DNA from: a virus
DNA: 25,476 bases
Direction: 5' to 3' (one strand)
Virus record (IMG/VR): IMGVR_UViG_3300006641_000163
Coordinates: 1-25,476 of that record
Under the pieces are notes generated by a model. That model ran no database searches. It was not told the DNA's origin and saw nothing but the letters and a program-made list of their open reading frames with translations. A program made the translations under genes and the position numbers. Of the stretch, positions 13,941-19,814 are shown one piece after another; within the stretch, counting starts at the first letter, position 1; every line of letters begins with the position of its first letter.

Positions 13941-14360
13941 ATGCGCAACCTCACCTTCCCCAACGGTTCCAAGTTCTCCCGCTTCGACGACGTCAAGAAC
14001 GCCGTCAGCGGCGCCTACCAGGACGCACTGCGGTGGTCCAAGCGCGACATCGGCGCCGGCTGCTACCGCAGCCGCGGCAAGTGGCTCAAGGCGATCGACG
14101 CCAACGGCAACCTCCTGGCCGGCGACTGCGACTCGTGGGAGTGGGACGGCACGCTCAAGTCCCTGATCGCCGCGATCAACGAGACCAGGTTCGGCGAGCC
14201 CAAGGCCGTGGCCCTGTTCCTCGAGGGCGGCGTCGACTACGCGGCCAGCCTGCGCGACTTCAGCGACGGCGCCTACGACCCGTGGGTCGGCGAGTGGTCT
14301 GTCGCAGTCTGGGAGAAGCCCGAATATCACAATGCTGTTGACAGCACTTCACAGACGTGA
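13941..14360 (+). CDS. Unknown early protein, 139 aa, C-terminus made of operator DNA
   Basis: Start ATG 13941 with CCGGAGA upstream. The product is Trp/Gly/Asp-rich (AYQDALRWSKRDIGAGCYRS, then GDCDSWEWDGTLKSL). The last eleven residues (YHNAVDSTSQT) and the stop codon are encoded by the dual-operator promoter module at 14325-14366, so they were probably acquired with that DNA and are not part of the folded domain. Function unknown. Confidence 0.6.
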   Translation: MRNLTFPNGSKFSRFDDVKNAVSGAYQDALRWSKRDIGAGCYRSRGKWLKAIDANGNLLAGDCDSWEWDGTLKSLIAAINETRFGEPKAVALFLEGGVDYAASLRDFSDGAYDPWVGEWSVAVWEKPEYHNAVDSTSQT

Positions 14361-14366
14361 TGTAAT
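14325..14366 (+). promoter_or_regulatory. Dual-operator promoter module 2
   Basis: The -35 TTGACA (14338-14343) is consensus, the spacer is 17 bp, and the -10 is TGTAAT (14361-14366). TATCACAATGCTG (14325-14337) abuts the -35 and TTCACAGACGTGATG (14348-14362) fills the spacer, 23 bp start to start. The module overlaps the end of the upstream gene and drives the unit at 14424. Confidence 0.8.
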
Positions 14367-14389
14367 CACTTCGTCAGAGATGACACCGG

Positions 14390-14405
14390 CCCGGCGGATC
14401 CCGGG
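14390..14405 (+). promoter_or_regulatory. Leader hairpin shared by three early transcripts (copy 1)
   Basis: CCCGG-CGGATC-CCGGG lies in the 5' leader of the transcript from module 2, flanked by GACACCGG and GACG. Near-identical hairpins occur in the leaders at 15250-15265 and 16600-16614. No U-tract follows, so it is not an ordinary terminator. Confidence 0.55.
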
Positions 14406-14423
14406 ACGCGACAGGAGTCCGAT

Positions 14424-14732
14424 ATGACCACCATTCGTTTGATCGTCGAGCACAACCGCCTGAGCTTTCCGTTCGGCGGCACCGACTTCAGCAAGCCCGG
14501 CTGCCCTACCAGCCGCGACGTGTCCTCCATCCTTGCCCGCCGCTACGACGCCGGCGACTTCGACACGATCTCGTGGCCGCTGCCACGCGGCAAAGCCAAG
14601 CGCGAGAGTGCGCTTAGAAACCTTGCCTACGCCCTGTTCGACGAGCGCGAGTGCAACGACCTCTTCCCCTACGACGCCGTGATCGAGCTGCCTGACGGCA
14701 CCGTGTTCAATTTCGACGACCTTGTCCGCTGA
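14424..14732 (+). CDS. Unknown early protein, 102 aa
   Basis: Start ATG 14424 with AGGAG upstream. The product has RLIVEHNRLSFPFGGTDFSK, then SILARRYDAGDFDTISWPLP and DAVIELPDGTVFNFDDLVR. It looks like a small alpha/beta protein. First gene after module 2 and its leader hairpin; the next gene starts 15 bp later. No family recognised. Confidence 0.6.
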   Translation: MTTIRLIVEHNRLSFPFGGTDFSKPGCPTSRDVSSILARRYDAGDFDTISWPLPRGKAKRESALRNLAYALFDERECNDLFPYDAVIELPDGTVFNFDDLVR

Positions 14733-14746
14733 ACGGAGACATCACC

Positions 14747-15217
14747 ATGCTGTACTTCAAGATCGATGACAACCAGAACGTCGTGGCCATCGCCGAGCAG
14801 ATGCCCGCCGAGCTCAACACCCCCAACGGCTACACGTTGTGGAGCCGCCAGATGGACGGCACGCGCCACGCCGGCTGGCTCAACCGCAACGACATGCCCG
14901 ACATCGAGTACGCGCAGATGATCGCGGCCGGCGCCTCGACCTTCACCGGCAAGCCCTACATCGCGATCGACTCCGGCCCTGACGTGGCGCCCCGCTTCAA
15001 CGTGATCCGCGCCCCTGCGGTCGGCGACGACGTCAGCATGGCCTTCAACGGCGACTACTACCCCGTCGGCAAAATCCTCAAGATCAGCAAGTCGCTCAAG
15101 CAGGTCACCACCAGCAGCGGCCGCAAGTTCTACCGCCGCGGCACCAGCGGCGCCTGGCTCAACGGCTACTTCGCCTTGATCCAGGGCACCGTCAGCCGCC
15201 TCAACCCTGAGTTCTGA
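14747..15217 (+). CDS. Unknown early protein, 156 aa
   Basis: Start ATG 14747 with CGGAGA upstream, in the same unit as the gene at 14424. The N-terminal half is a small domain (YFKIDDNQNVVAIAEQMPAE). The C-terminal half, after VIRAPAVGDDVSMAFNGDYY, contains a basic strand-rich segment (GKILKISKSLKQVTTSSGRK) that looks like an SH3/KOW-like barrel. A nucleic acid-binding role is possible. No catalytic motif is seen. Confidence 0.6.
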   Translation: MLYFKIDDNQNVVAIAEQMPAELNTPNGYTLWSRQMDGTRHAGWLNRNDMPDIEYAQMIAAGASTFTGKPYIAIDSGPDVAPRFNVIRAPAVGDDVSMAFNGDYYPVGKILKISKSLKQVTTSSGRKFYRRGTSGAWLNGYFALIQGTVSRLNPEF

Positions 15218-15239
15218 AGTATCACAACTGTGATATGAT
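15211..15239 (+). promoter_or_regulatory. Promoter with perfect-arm operator
   Basis: TATCACA-AC-TGTGATA (15220-15235) has perfect 7-bp arms, the best single operator in the window. It overlaps a -10 box TATGAT (15234-15239). The -35 region 17 bp upstream (GTTCTG) is weak, so the start site call is less secure than for the dual modules. It drives the gene at 15284. Confidence 0.65.
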
Positions 15240-15249
15240 GCAGACCTGG

Positions 15250-15265
15250 CCCGGCAGTTTCCGGG
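15250..15265 (+). promoter_or_regulatory. Leader hairpin shared by three early transcripts (copy 2)
   Basis: CCCGG-CAGTTT-CCGGG lies 11 bp after the -10 of the operator promoter at 15211-15239, flanked by CCTGG and GACG. The stem is identical to the copies at 14390 and 16600 while the loop differs, so the stem appears to be the conserved part. Confidence 0.55.
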
Positions 15266-15283
15266 ACGTCAACGGAGACCGAG

Positions 15284-15517
15284 ATGCGAGTTTTTTCTCC
15301 CCAAGAGCAGCAAGACCTGCTCGCCACCGTCGACCGCAACATCGCGATGTTCAAGACCTACACCGGCGCGCACGCCGAAGCCGTGCTCGCTGAGCTGATC
15401 GACGGCCGCGCTGCTGCTGTCGAGTCCTTCGCCGGCCGCCTCGACTGGTACGAGGTCCCGTACCGGATTCGCGAGCTGCGCCAAGTGATGCCCGAGTGGG
15501 GCACCCGCGGCACCTGA
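15284..15517 (+). CDS. Unknown early protein, 77 aa
   Basis: Start ATG 15284 with CGGAGA upstream. The product is a short helical protein (VFSPQEQQDLLATVDRNIAM, then HAEAVLAELIDGRAAAVESF, ending VMPEWGTRGT). First gene after the operator promoter at 15211-15239, followed 24 bp later by the gene at 15542. Function unknown. Confidence 0.6.
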   Translation: MRVFSPQEQQDLLATVDRNIAMFKTYTGAHAEAVLAELIDGRAAAVESFAGRLDWYEVPYRIRELRQVMPEWGTRGT

Positions 15518-15541
15518 TCAATCACCAACCGGAGACGACGA

Positions 15542-15841
15542 ATGAGCTACTCAAACCCCATGCACCACGACACCATGAAGCCCATGCCCCCCAAGTTCCG
15601 CAGCGCCTTCGCTGCCTTCAAGAAGATGGGCGTGCCCGTCTACCAGCACCCCGACGACAGCCGCAACTTCTCGATCGACGCCGAGGCGTCTGACGCCGAG
15701 CGGTGGGTCGACTACTACGGCAACCCGTACCGCGAAGACCTCGTGTTCGGTGTCCACATCGACCTCGAGCGCGAGCTGCAGAAGCGCGGCCTGTACGCCG
15801 AGTGGGTCAACCCCGGCCGCCTGGCCGTGTACGAGGGCTGA
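15542..15841 (+). CDS. Unknown early protein, 99 aa
   Basis: Start ATG 15542 with CCGGAGA upstream. The product contains FRSAFAAFKKMGVPVYQHPD, then WVDYYGNPYREDLVFGVHID and ends GRLAVYEG. It looks like a compact alpha/beta fold. The stop overlaps the next ATG (TGATG), implying coupled translation. Function unknown. Confidence 0.6.
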   Translation: MSYSNPMHHDTMKPMPPKFRSAFAAFKKMGVPVYQHPDDSRNFSIDAEASDAERWVDYYGNPYREDLVFGVHIDLERELQKRGLYAEWVNPGRLAVYEG

Positions 15842-16086
15842 TGATGAGAGTCCGCATCATCGTCGGCGCAGAGGCCGCCTACGCCTCAATCCAGACCTCC
15901 GGCGCCTTCATGGACGTGCGCCTGGAGCCAGGCCGGTCAGCGGCGCGTTCGCTGCGCGAGACGGCCGAGGAGTGGCGCGAGAAAGCCGCCAGGCTGCAGC
16001 AGCGCGCCATGTATCTCACCGAGGCCGCGGCCCAGCTCGAGGAAGACGAGAAGGCCGGCCGCAAGTACGCATCGAGGGTAACGTGA
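15841..16086 (+). CDS. Small protein with helical coil, 81 aa
   Basis: The ATG at 15841 overlaps the upstream stop; a second ATG follows directly. The N-terminal part is a short beta segment (RVRIIVGAEAAYASIQTSGA). From about residue 38 it is a long charged helix (LRETAEEWREKAARLQQRAM and on). The stop overlaps the GTG of the HD-domain gene, so the two are likely translated together and could interact. Function unknown. Confidence 0.6.
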   Translation: MMRVRIIVGAEAAYASIQTSGAFMDVRLEPGRSAARSLRETAEEWREKAARLQQRAMYLTEAAAQLEEDEKAGRKYASRVT

Positions 16087-16562
16087 AAGAAGATCTACTC
16101 AACGCCATCGAGATCGCAGCCGTGGCCCACGATGGCCAGGTCGACGGTGCCGGCAGGCCGTACCTCCTGCACTGCCTGGCCGTGATGCGCACGGTGGCCA
16201 AGAAGCTGCCGAACAACATTGACGCCCAGGTGGCCGCGGTGCTGCACGACGTGCTCGAGGACACGTCGTTGACGACGCACAGTCTGCGTCGGCACGGCGT
16301 CAGCGAGGAGGCAATCTTCCTTGCGGTCATCCTCAGTCGCGAGCCCGACGAGACTTACGAGCAGTTCATCGGCACCATCATCAAAGCCGGCCCGGTGGCC
16401 ATCACGATCAAGCTCGCCGACATCAAGCACAACCTGTCGCGCATCGACGGCCTGCCGGCTGAACGCCGCGCCAGGCTCGAGCCACGCTACCGGGCAGCCA
16501 AAAAGAAGTTGACTGTTGCACTCAAGTATCACAATGGTGTTGCACAGACTTCACAACTGTGA
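16083..16562 (+). CDS. RelA/SpoT-type HD hydrolase, candidate (p)ppGpp hydrolase
   Basis: From GTG 16083 (GTGA overlap, GAGGG upstream) the product is 159 residues, the size of stand-alone small alarmone hydrolases such as MESH1. The motif order fits: AAVAHDGQVDGAGRPYLLH with H30, VAAVLHDVLEDT with H55, D56, E59 and D60, and TIKLADIKHNLSR with D113 and N117. There is no synthetase domain. Members with this set use a metal to remove pyrophosphate from (p)ppGpp. Lowering the stringent response during infection is a plausible role, but related HD proteins can hydrolyse other nucleotides. The last twelve residues are encoded by operator module 3. Confidence 0.75.
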   Translation: MKEDLLNAIEIAAVAHDGQVDGAGRPYLLHCLAVMRTVAKKLPNNIDAQVAAVLHDVLEDTSLTTHSLRRHGVSEEAIFLAVILSREPDETYEQFIGTIIKAGPVAITIKLADIKHNLSRIDGLPAERRARLEPRYRAAKKKLTVALKYHNGVAQTSQL

Positions 16563-16569
16563 TGAAATC
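16528..16569 (+). promoter_or_regulatory. Dual-operator promoter module 3
   Basis: TATCACAATGGTG (16528-16540) precedes the -35 TTGCAC (16541-16546). The 17-bp spacer holds TTCACAACTGTGATG (16551-16565), and the -10 is TGAAAT (16564-16569). The operators again start exactly 23 bp apart. The module overlaps the end of the HD-hydrolase gene and drives the unit at 16633. Confidence 0.75.
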
Positions 16570-16599
16570 ACTCTTGTCGACGGAGCAGTCGACACCGAC

Positions 16600-16614
16600 C
16601 CGGCGGCACCGGGC
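16600..16614 (+). promoter_or_regulatory. Leader hairpin shared by three early transcripts (copy 3)
   Basis: CCCGG-CGGCA-CCGGG lies in the leader from module 3, flanked by GACACCGA and CGC. Just upstream is a second inverted repeat, GTCGAC-GGAGCA-GTCGAC (16577-16594). The shared flank GACACCG with copy 1 suggests that promoter and leader were duplicated together. Confidence 0.55.
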
Positions 16615-16632
16615 GCTCCAGAAGGACGCAAC

Positions 16633-16839
16633 ATGAAGCTCGAGATCCTGATCAAGTCTGTGTACGGCAACACGCTGTACTACCCGCTCAACGACGCCGC
16701 CCGCGCCCTCGCCGCGATCGCCGGCAAGAAGACGTTCTCGGCGAAAGACCTGCAGATCGCCTACACGCAGCTCGGCTTCGAGATCGACTACGTCGACGCC
16801 GCGTCTTTCCTGAAGCCTGAGCTGCTGCTCGCGGCCTAA
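16633..16839 (+). CDS. Unknown early protein, 68 aa
   Basis: Start ATG 16633 with AAGGA upstream; a longer frame from 16516 would translate the operator module and was rejected. The product begins KLEILIKSVYGNTLYYPLND and contains FSAKDLQIAYTQLGFEIDYV. Small one-domain proteins of this kind occur widely in phages next to the type found at 16853. Function unknown. Confidence 0.6.
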   Translation: MKLEILIKSVYGNTLYYPLNDAARALAAIAGKKTFSAKDLQIAYTQLGFEIDYVDAASFLKPELLLAA

Positions 16840-16852
16840 TCGGAGACCCACC

Positions 16853-17032
16853 ATGAACCTCGCAAACGTAGTGATGATCGCCGAGGGCGCGATGCCCGCC
16901 GACAGCGAAGAGCAGTACATCGAAGCCTGGCAGCAACTGATCGACACCGGCCTGTGCTGGAGGCTGCAAGGCTTCTTCGGCCGCACGGCCCAGCACCTGA
17001 TCGAGCAAGGCATCTGCAGCCCCGCCAACTAA
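16853..17032 (+). CDS. Short conserved-type phage protein, 59 aa
   Basis: The frame runs from ATG 16853 (CGGAGA upstream, 13 bp after the previous stop) to TAA 17032. The product contains YIEAWQQLIDTGLCWRLQGF, then FGRTAQHLIEQGICSP. This LIDTGLxWxLQGxxGR pattern recurs in many phages as a short protein of unknown function. It fits exactly between coupled neighbours and its codon use matches theirs. Confidence 0.7.
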   Translation: MNLANVVMIAEGAMPADSEEQYIEAWQQLIDTGLCWRLQGFFGRTAQHLIEQGICSPAN

Positions 17033-17042
17033 GGAGACCACC

Positions 17043-17474
17043 ATGTCCGCATACCTCGTACCCGACTACCACATCAACGCGCTCGTGAGCTGGGCTCGCG
17101 ACCGTCACGGCTCCGGCGCTGTCAGCTACTACTGGGGCGGCCGCCGTCGCGAAGTCCGCGGCGACGAGAAGCGCATCGCCTCGGTGCTGTACGCCGAGAA
17201 CGTGCGCAGCGTCAACAGCCGCTACAAGGAGCACGACCCCGCGCACGGCTTCAAGTTCCAGTACGTCTCCAACGTGCTCAACCCGATCGACGTGATCAAG
17301 GGCTGCCACGGCTACGGCTACCAGGCCTGCGAGACCGACGACTGGGAGCAGAGCGAAGCGTTCGCCATCATCGCGGCCATCAGCCAGTCCGCCATCCGCG
17401 CCCTGCCCGGCTACGAAGACAGCAACGCCTGGTGCATCAGCGGCCCCAATTTCAACCTGAAGGAGACAGCATGA
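17043..17474 (+). CDS. Conserved-type phage protein, 143 aa
   Basis: Start ATG 17043 with AAGGAG upstream. The product begins MSAYLVPDYHINALVSWARD, a start that I associate with a widespread uncharacterised phage family. It continues with VNSRYKEHDPAHGFKFQYVS and CHGYGYQACETDDWEQSEAF. Several Cys, His and Tyr could build a metal or substrate site, but none is assigned. It overlaps the next gene by ATGA. Confidence 0.65.
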   Translation: MSAYLVPDYHINALVSWARDRHGSGAVSYYWGGRRREVRGDEKRIASVLYAENVRSVNSRYKEHDPAHGFKFQYVSNVLNPIDVIKGCHGYGYQACETDDWEQSEAFAIIAAISQSAIRALPGYEDSNAWCISGPNFNLKETA

Positions 17475-17677
17475 ACAAGCTCAACATCAAGGCCGCAAGC
17501 CTTTCTGTCATGCACGGCCACCCGCTGGACCGCCGCGGCTGCTACGTCGACGTCACGCTGCACCTCAGCGACGACCAGATTAAGGACGCGCTGTACGAGC
17601 TCATCAGTTCGCTGCGGCTTTCAGAGGTCGAGCACATGCTGCGCAACGAGTTCCCAGACCTGTTCGAAAGCGCTTGA
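17471..17677 (+). CDS. Unknown early protein, 68 aa
   Basis: The ATG at 17471 overlaps the previous TGA and follows AGGAGA. The product contains MHGHPLDRRGCYVDVTLHLS, then DDQIKDALYELISSLRLSEV and ends EFPDLFESA. Probably an alpha/beta single domain. Its stop lies within the promoter at 17674-17701. Function unknown. Confidence 0.6.
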   Translation: MNKLNIKAASLSVMHGHPLDRRGCYVDVTLHLSDDQIKDALYELISSLRLSEVEHMLRNEFPDLFESA

Positions 17678-17701
17678 CCAGCATCACAATGCTGATACAC
17701 T
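17674..17701 (+). promoter_or_regulatory. Promoter with operator in spacer
   Basis: The -35 TTGACC (17674-17679) and -10 TACACT (17696-17701) are 16 bp apart, and the spacer is filled by CATCACAATGCTGATA (17682-17697). The operator also forms a CAGCAT-CACA-ATGCTG inverted repeat. It drives the gene at 17748 and overlaps the end of the upstream gene. Confidence 0.7.
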
Positions 17702-17747
17702 TCTAACCGAGACGCACGTTTTTTAACCACTCCGAAAGGACGACACC

Positions 17748-18131
17748 ATGCAAGCATTCACTCTCTCCGAGCTCATCGCAGCTCGCATCGCCGCCAAGCG
17801 GATCGAAGACGAGGCCATCGCCGAGCGCCGCGCCGTCGACAAGGCAATCGCCGACATGCTGAAGGACCCGGCCAAGCCCGAGGGCTCCATCAGCCAGCGC
17901 ACCGAAGGCTGCAAGGTCACCGTGACCTACAAGATCGACCGCAAGGTCGACAGCGACAAGCTGCAGGCGGCTTGGTCGCAGCTCTCGGCCGGCGCCTCTG
18001 AGGCATTCAAGTGGAAGGCCGACGTCAGCGTCAGCGCCTTGCGCAAGCTGAGCCCGGCTGACGCCGCGGCTGCCGCGGTGTTCATCACCAGCAAGGAAGG
18101 CAGCCCCTCGATCACGATCGAAGCGGTCTGA
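17748..18131 (+). CDS. Phage protein upstream of recombination genes, 127 aa
   Basis: Start ATG 17748 with GAAAGGA upstream. The N-terminal third is a charged helix (LIAARIAAKRIEDEAIAERR). The rest has EGCKVTVTYKIDRKVDSDKL, then WKADVSVSALRKLSPADAAA and ends SPSITIEAV. Similar small proteins often precede a Sak4-like ATPase and a DUF669 protein, so an accessory role in recombination or replication is possible. It is followed by a terminator at 18142-18167. Confidence 0.65.
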   Translation: MQAFTLSELIAARIAAKRIEDEAIAERRAVDKAIADMLKDPAKPEGSISQRTEGCKVTVTYKIDRKVDSDKLQAAWSQLSAGASEAFKWKADVSVSALRKLSPADAAAAAVFITSKEGSPSITIEAV

Positions 18132-18141
18132 TCTCTTCCCC

Positions 18142-18167
18142 GGGCAATATCACATTGCCCATTTTTT
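18142..18167 (+). terminator. Rightward terminator containing an operator-like core
   Basis: GGGCAAT-ATCAC-ATTGCCC is a perfect 7-bp stem with a 5-nt loop, followed by ATTTTTT. It also contains TATCACATTG (18148-18157), matching the operator core. It lies 20 bp before the start of the Sak4-like gene and no promoter is visible in between, so the recombination genes would depend on readthrough. Confidence 0.75.
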
Positions 18168-18186
18168 CACCTTGCCTGGAGACGAC

Positions 18187-18879
18187 ATGGCAATCACCCT
18201 TACTTCCACCAAAGACAGCGCCGCGCTCAACGGCCTGAAGTTCCTGGTCCACGGCCCTGCTGGCGCCGGCAAGACCTCGCTCTGCGCCACGACCGGCGAG
18301 CCCACTGTGATCATCAGCGCCGAGTCCGGCCTGCTGTCACTGCGTGGCGTCGACATCCCGGTCATCGAGGTCAAGACTTTGGACCAGCTCTACGAGGCCT
18401 ACGACTTCGTCGTGAACACCGAGCAGGGCCAGGCCTTCAAGTGGGTCTGCCTGGACTCCATCTCGGAGATCGCCGAGGTGGTGCTCAACCACGAGAAGAA
18501 GGTCGCGAAGGATCCGCGCCAGGCCTACGGTGCGCTGGCCGAGAAGATGACGGATCTGATCCGCGCCTTCCGCGACCTGCCCGGCCGCAACGTGTACTTC
18601 TCCTGCAAGCAGGAGCGCGCCAAGGACGAGCAGTCGGGCGCGATGCTGTACTACCCCGCCATGCCCGGCAACATGCTCAAGCAGGGCGTCGGCTACTTCT
18701 TCGACTTCGTGTTCGCCCTGCGCATCGAGAAGGATGCGGACGGCAACCCGACCCGCTGGTTGCAGACCAGCCGCGACTACAACTACGAGGCCAAGGACCG
18801 CTCCGGCAGCCTCGAGATGTTCGAGTCCCCCGACCTGTCGGCAATCGCCGCCAAGGTCATCTCCACCATCGCCAACTAA
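18187..18879 (+). CDS. Sak4-like RecA-fold ATPase (AAA_24), recombinase candidate
   Basis: From ATG 18187 (GGAG upstream) the product is 230 residues. Walker A is GPAGAGKT (23-30), followed by TVIISAESG (40-48). Walker B WVCLDS ends at D90-S91, and an LQTSRDYNYEAKDRSG segment lies near the C-terminus. This is the single-domain RecA-like ATPase family of phages that includes Sak4, a single-strand annealing or recombination protein. The following DUF669 gene supports this, since Sak4 proteins are often paired with an SSB. An in-frame upstream ATG at 18172 lacks a ribosome site. Confidence 0.8.
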   Translation: MAITLTSTKDSAALNGLKFLVHGPAGAGKTSLCATTGEPTVIISAESGLLSLRGVDIPVIEVKTLDQLYEAYDFVVNTEQGQAFKWVCLDSISEIAEVVLNHEKKVAKDPRQAYGALAEKMTDLIRAFRDLPGRNVYFSCKQERAKDEQSGAMLYYPAMPGNMLKQGVGYFFDFVFALRIEKDADGNPTRWLQTSRDYNYEAKDRSGSLEMFESPDLSAIAAKVISTIAN

Positions 18880-18899
18880 CTCCCGAAAGGACACCCATC

Positions 18900-19406
18900 A
18901 TGGCGCAATTTGAGTTCAACACCGACAGCGTTCAGAAGCGCGAAAACAGCTACGAGCTGCTGCCCGCAGGCTGGTACACCGCGCAGGTCACCGAGTCGGA
19001 GATCGTGCCCCTGAAGTCTGGCAACGGCCAGGCCCTGAAGCTCACCATCGAGGTGCTGCAGGACGGCTACCGCGGCCGCAAGGTGTGGGCCCGCCTGAAC
19101 GTGCGGCACACCAACCAGCAGGCCGAGAGCATCGCTCAGCAGCAACTGCGCGAGCTCTGCGAGTCCATCGGCCTGGCGCGCTTTCGCGACACCAGCGAGC
19201 TGCACAACAAGCCGATGCAGATCAAGGTCAAGATCCGCAAGGACGAGTCCGGCCAGTACGAAGACCAGAACGACGTCAACGGCTTCAAGCCCGCGGCCGG
19301 TGGCGCAGCTCCCATGGCTGCCGCCGCACCTCGTACCGCTGCACCTGCAGCCAACGCACCAGCGGCCGGCGCGGCCGTGCCCCCGTGGCAGAAGCGCGCC
19401 GCTTGA
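18900..19406 (+). CDS. DUF669 protein, SSB-like
   Basis: The 168-residue product from ATG 18900 has the DUF669 layout. ENSYELLPAGWYTAQVTESE leads into LKLTIEVLQDGYRGRKVWAR, and IAQQQLRELCESIGLARFRD follows, then KVKIRKDESGQYEDQNDVNG. The tail from about residue 130 is Ala/Pro/Gly-rich and low complexity, ending PPWQKRAA, like the flexible C-terminal tails of single-stranded DNA-binding proteins. It would coat ssDNA for the Sak4-like ATPase encoded 20 bp upstream. DUF669 is recognised by pattern; the SSB role is family inference. Confidence 0.8.
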   Translation: MAQFEFNTDSVQKRENSYELLPAGWYTAQVTESEIVPLKSGNGQALKLTIEVLQDGYRGRKVWARLNVRHTNQQAESIAQQQLRELCESIGLARFRDTSELHNKPMQIKVKIRKDESGQYEDQNDVNGFKPAAGGAAPMAAAAPRTAAPAANAPAAGAAVPPWQKRAA

Positions 19407-19430
19407 TTCCCGCAACAACAGGAGAAGCCT

Positions 19431-19610
19431 GTGAATGAAGTGACCGTGACCCTACCGATCGACTCGATCAACGCCGCCCTGGTGGCGTTGTCGAAGTTCC
19501 CCTATGACCAGGCCCAGCCGCACATCGACCTGATCAAGTCCCGTGTCGATGCGGTGATCAAGGCCGCGCAGGACGCGCAACCCGCTGAAGAAGGAGAACC
19601 GCAGCAATGA
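19431..19610 (+). CDS. Short helical protein, GTG start, 59 aa
   Basis: The frame runs from GTG 19431 (AGGAGA upstream) to TGA 19610, which overlaps the next ATG as ATGA. The product is NEVTVTLPIDSINAALVALS, then FPYDQAQPHIDLIKSRVDAV. It resembles short phage proteins of two helices. It is packed between coupled genes. Function unknown. Confidence 0.6.
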   Translation: MNEVTVTLPIDSINAALVALSKFPYDQAQPHIDLIKSRVDAVIKAAQDAQPAEEGEPQQ

Positions 19611-19807
19611 GCACCCGTATCTACGCCGTCGAGGGCCCGCAGGGCTTCCACCTAGTGGAGGCCGGCACCAAGGTCGGCGCCCTGCGACACGTCGCCGAGA
19701 AGCACTTCACCGTCTCGGTGGCCAACCAGAAGACCCTGGTGGCCGCCATGAAGGACGGCGTGCAGATCGAGACGGCAGGCGCCGACGAGAACCCGTCAAC
19801 GCCATGA
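19607..19807 (+). CDS. Small phage protein, 66 aa
   Basis: Start ATG 19607 overlaps the upstream stop, with AAGGAG upstream. The product STRIYAVEGPQGFHLVEAGT, then HVAEKHFTVSVANQKTLVAA, ends in a short acidic tail. Proteins of this type are common small phage hypotheticals; this one could be a minimal alpha/beta domain. A 109-bp structured gap follows before the nuclease gene. Confidence 0.65.
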   Translation: MSTRIYAVEGPQGFHLVEAGTKVGALRHVAEKHFTVSVANQKTLVAAMKDGVQIETAGADENPSTP

Positions 19808-19814
19808 CCCGTGT

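Noticed and set aside
13584-14330. A 248-codon minus-strand frame
   Set aside because: Shadow of two plus-strand genes with better starts and spacing; no motif.
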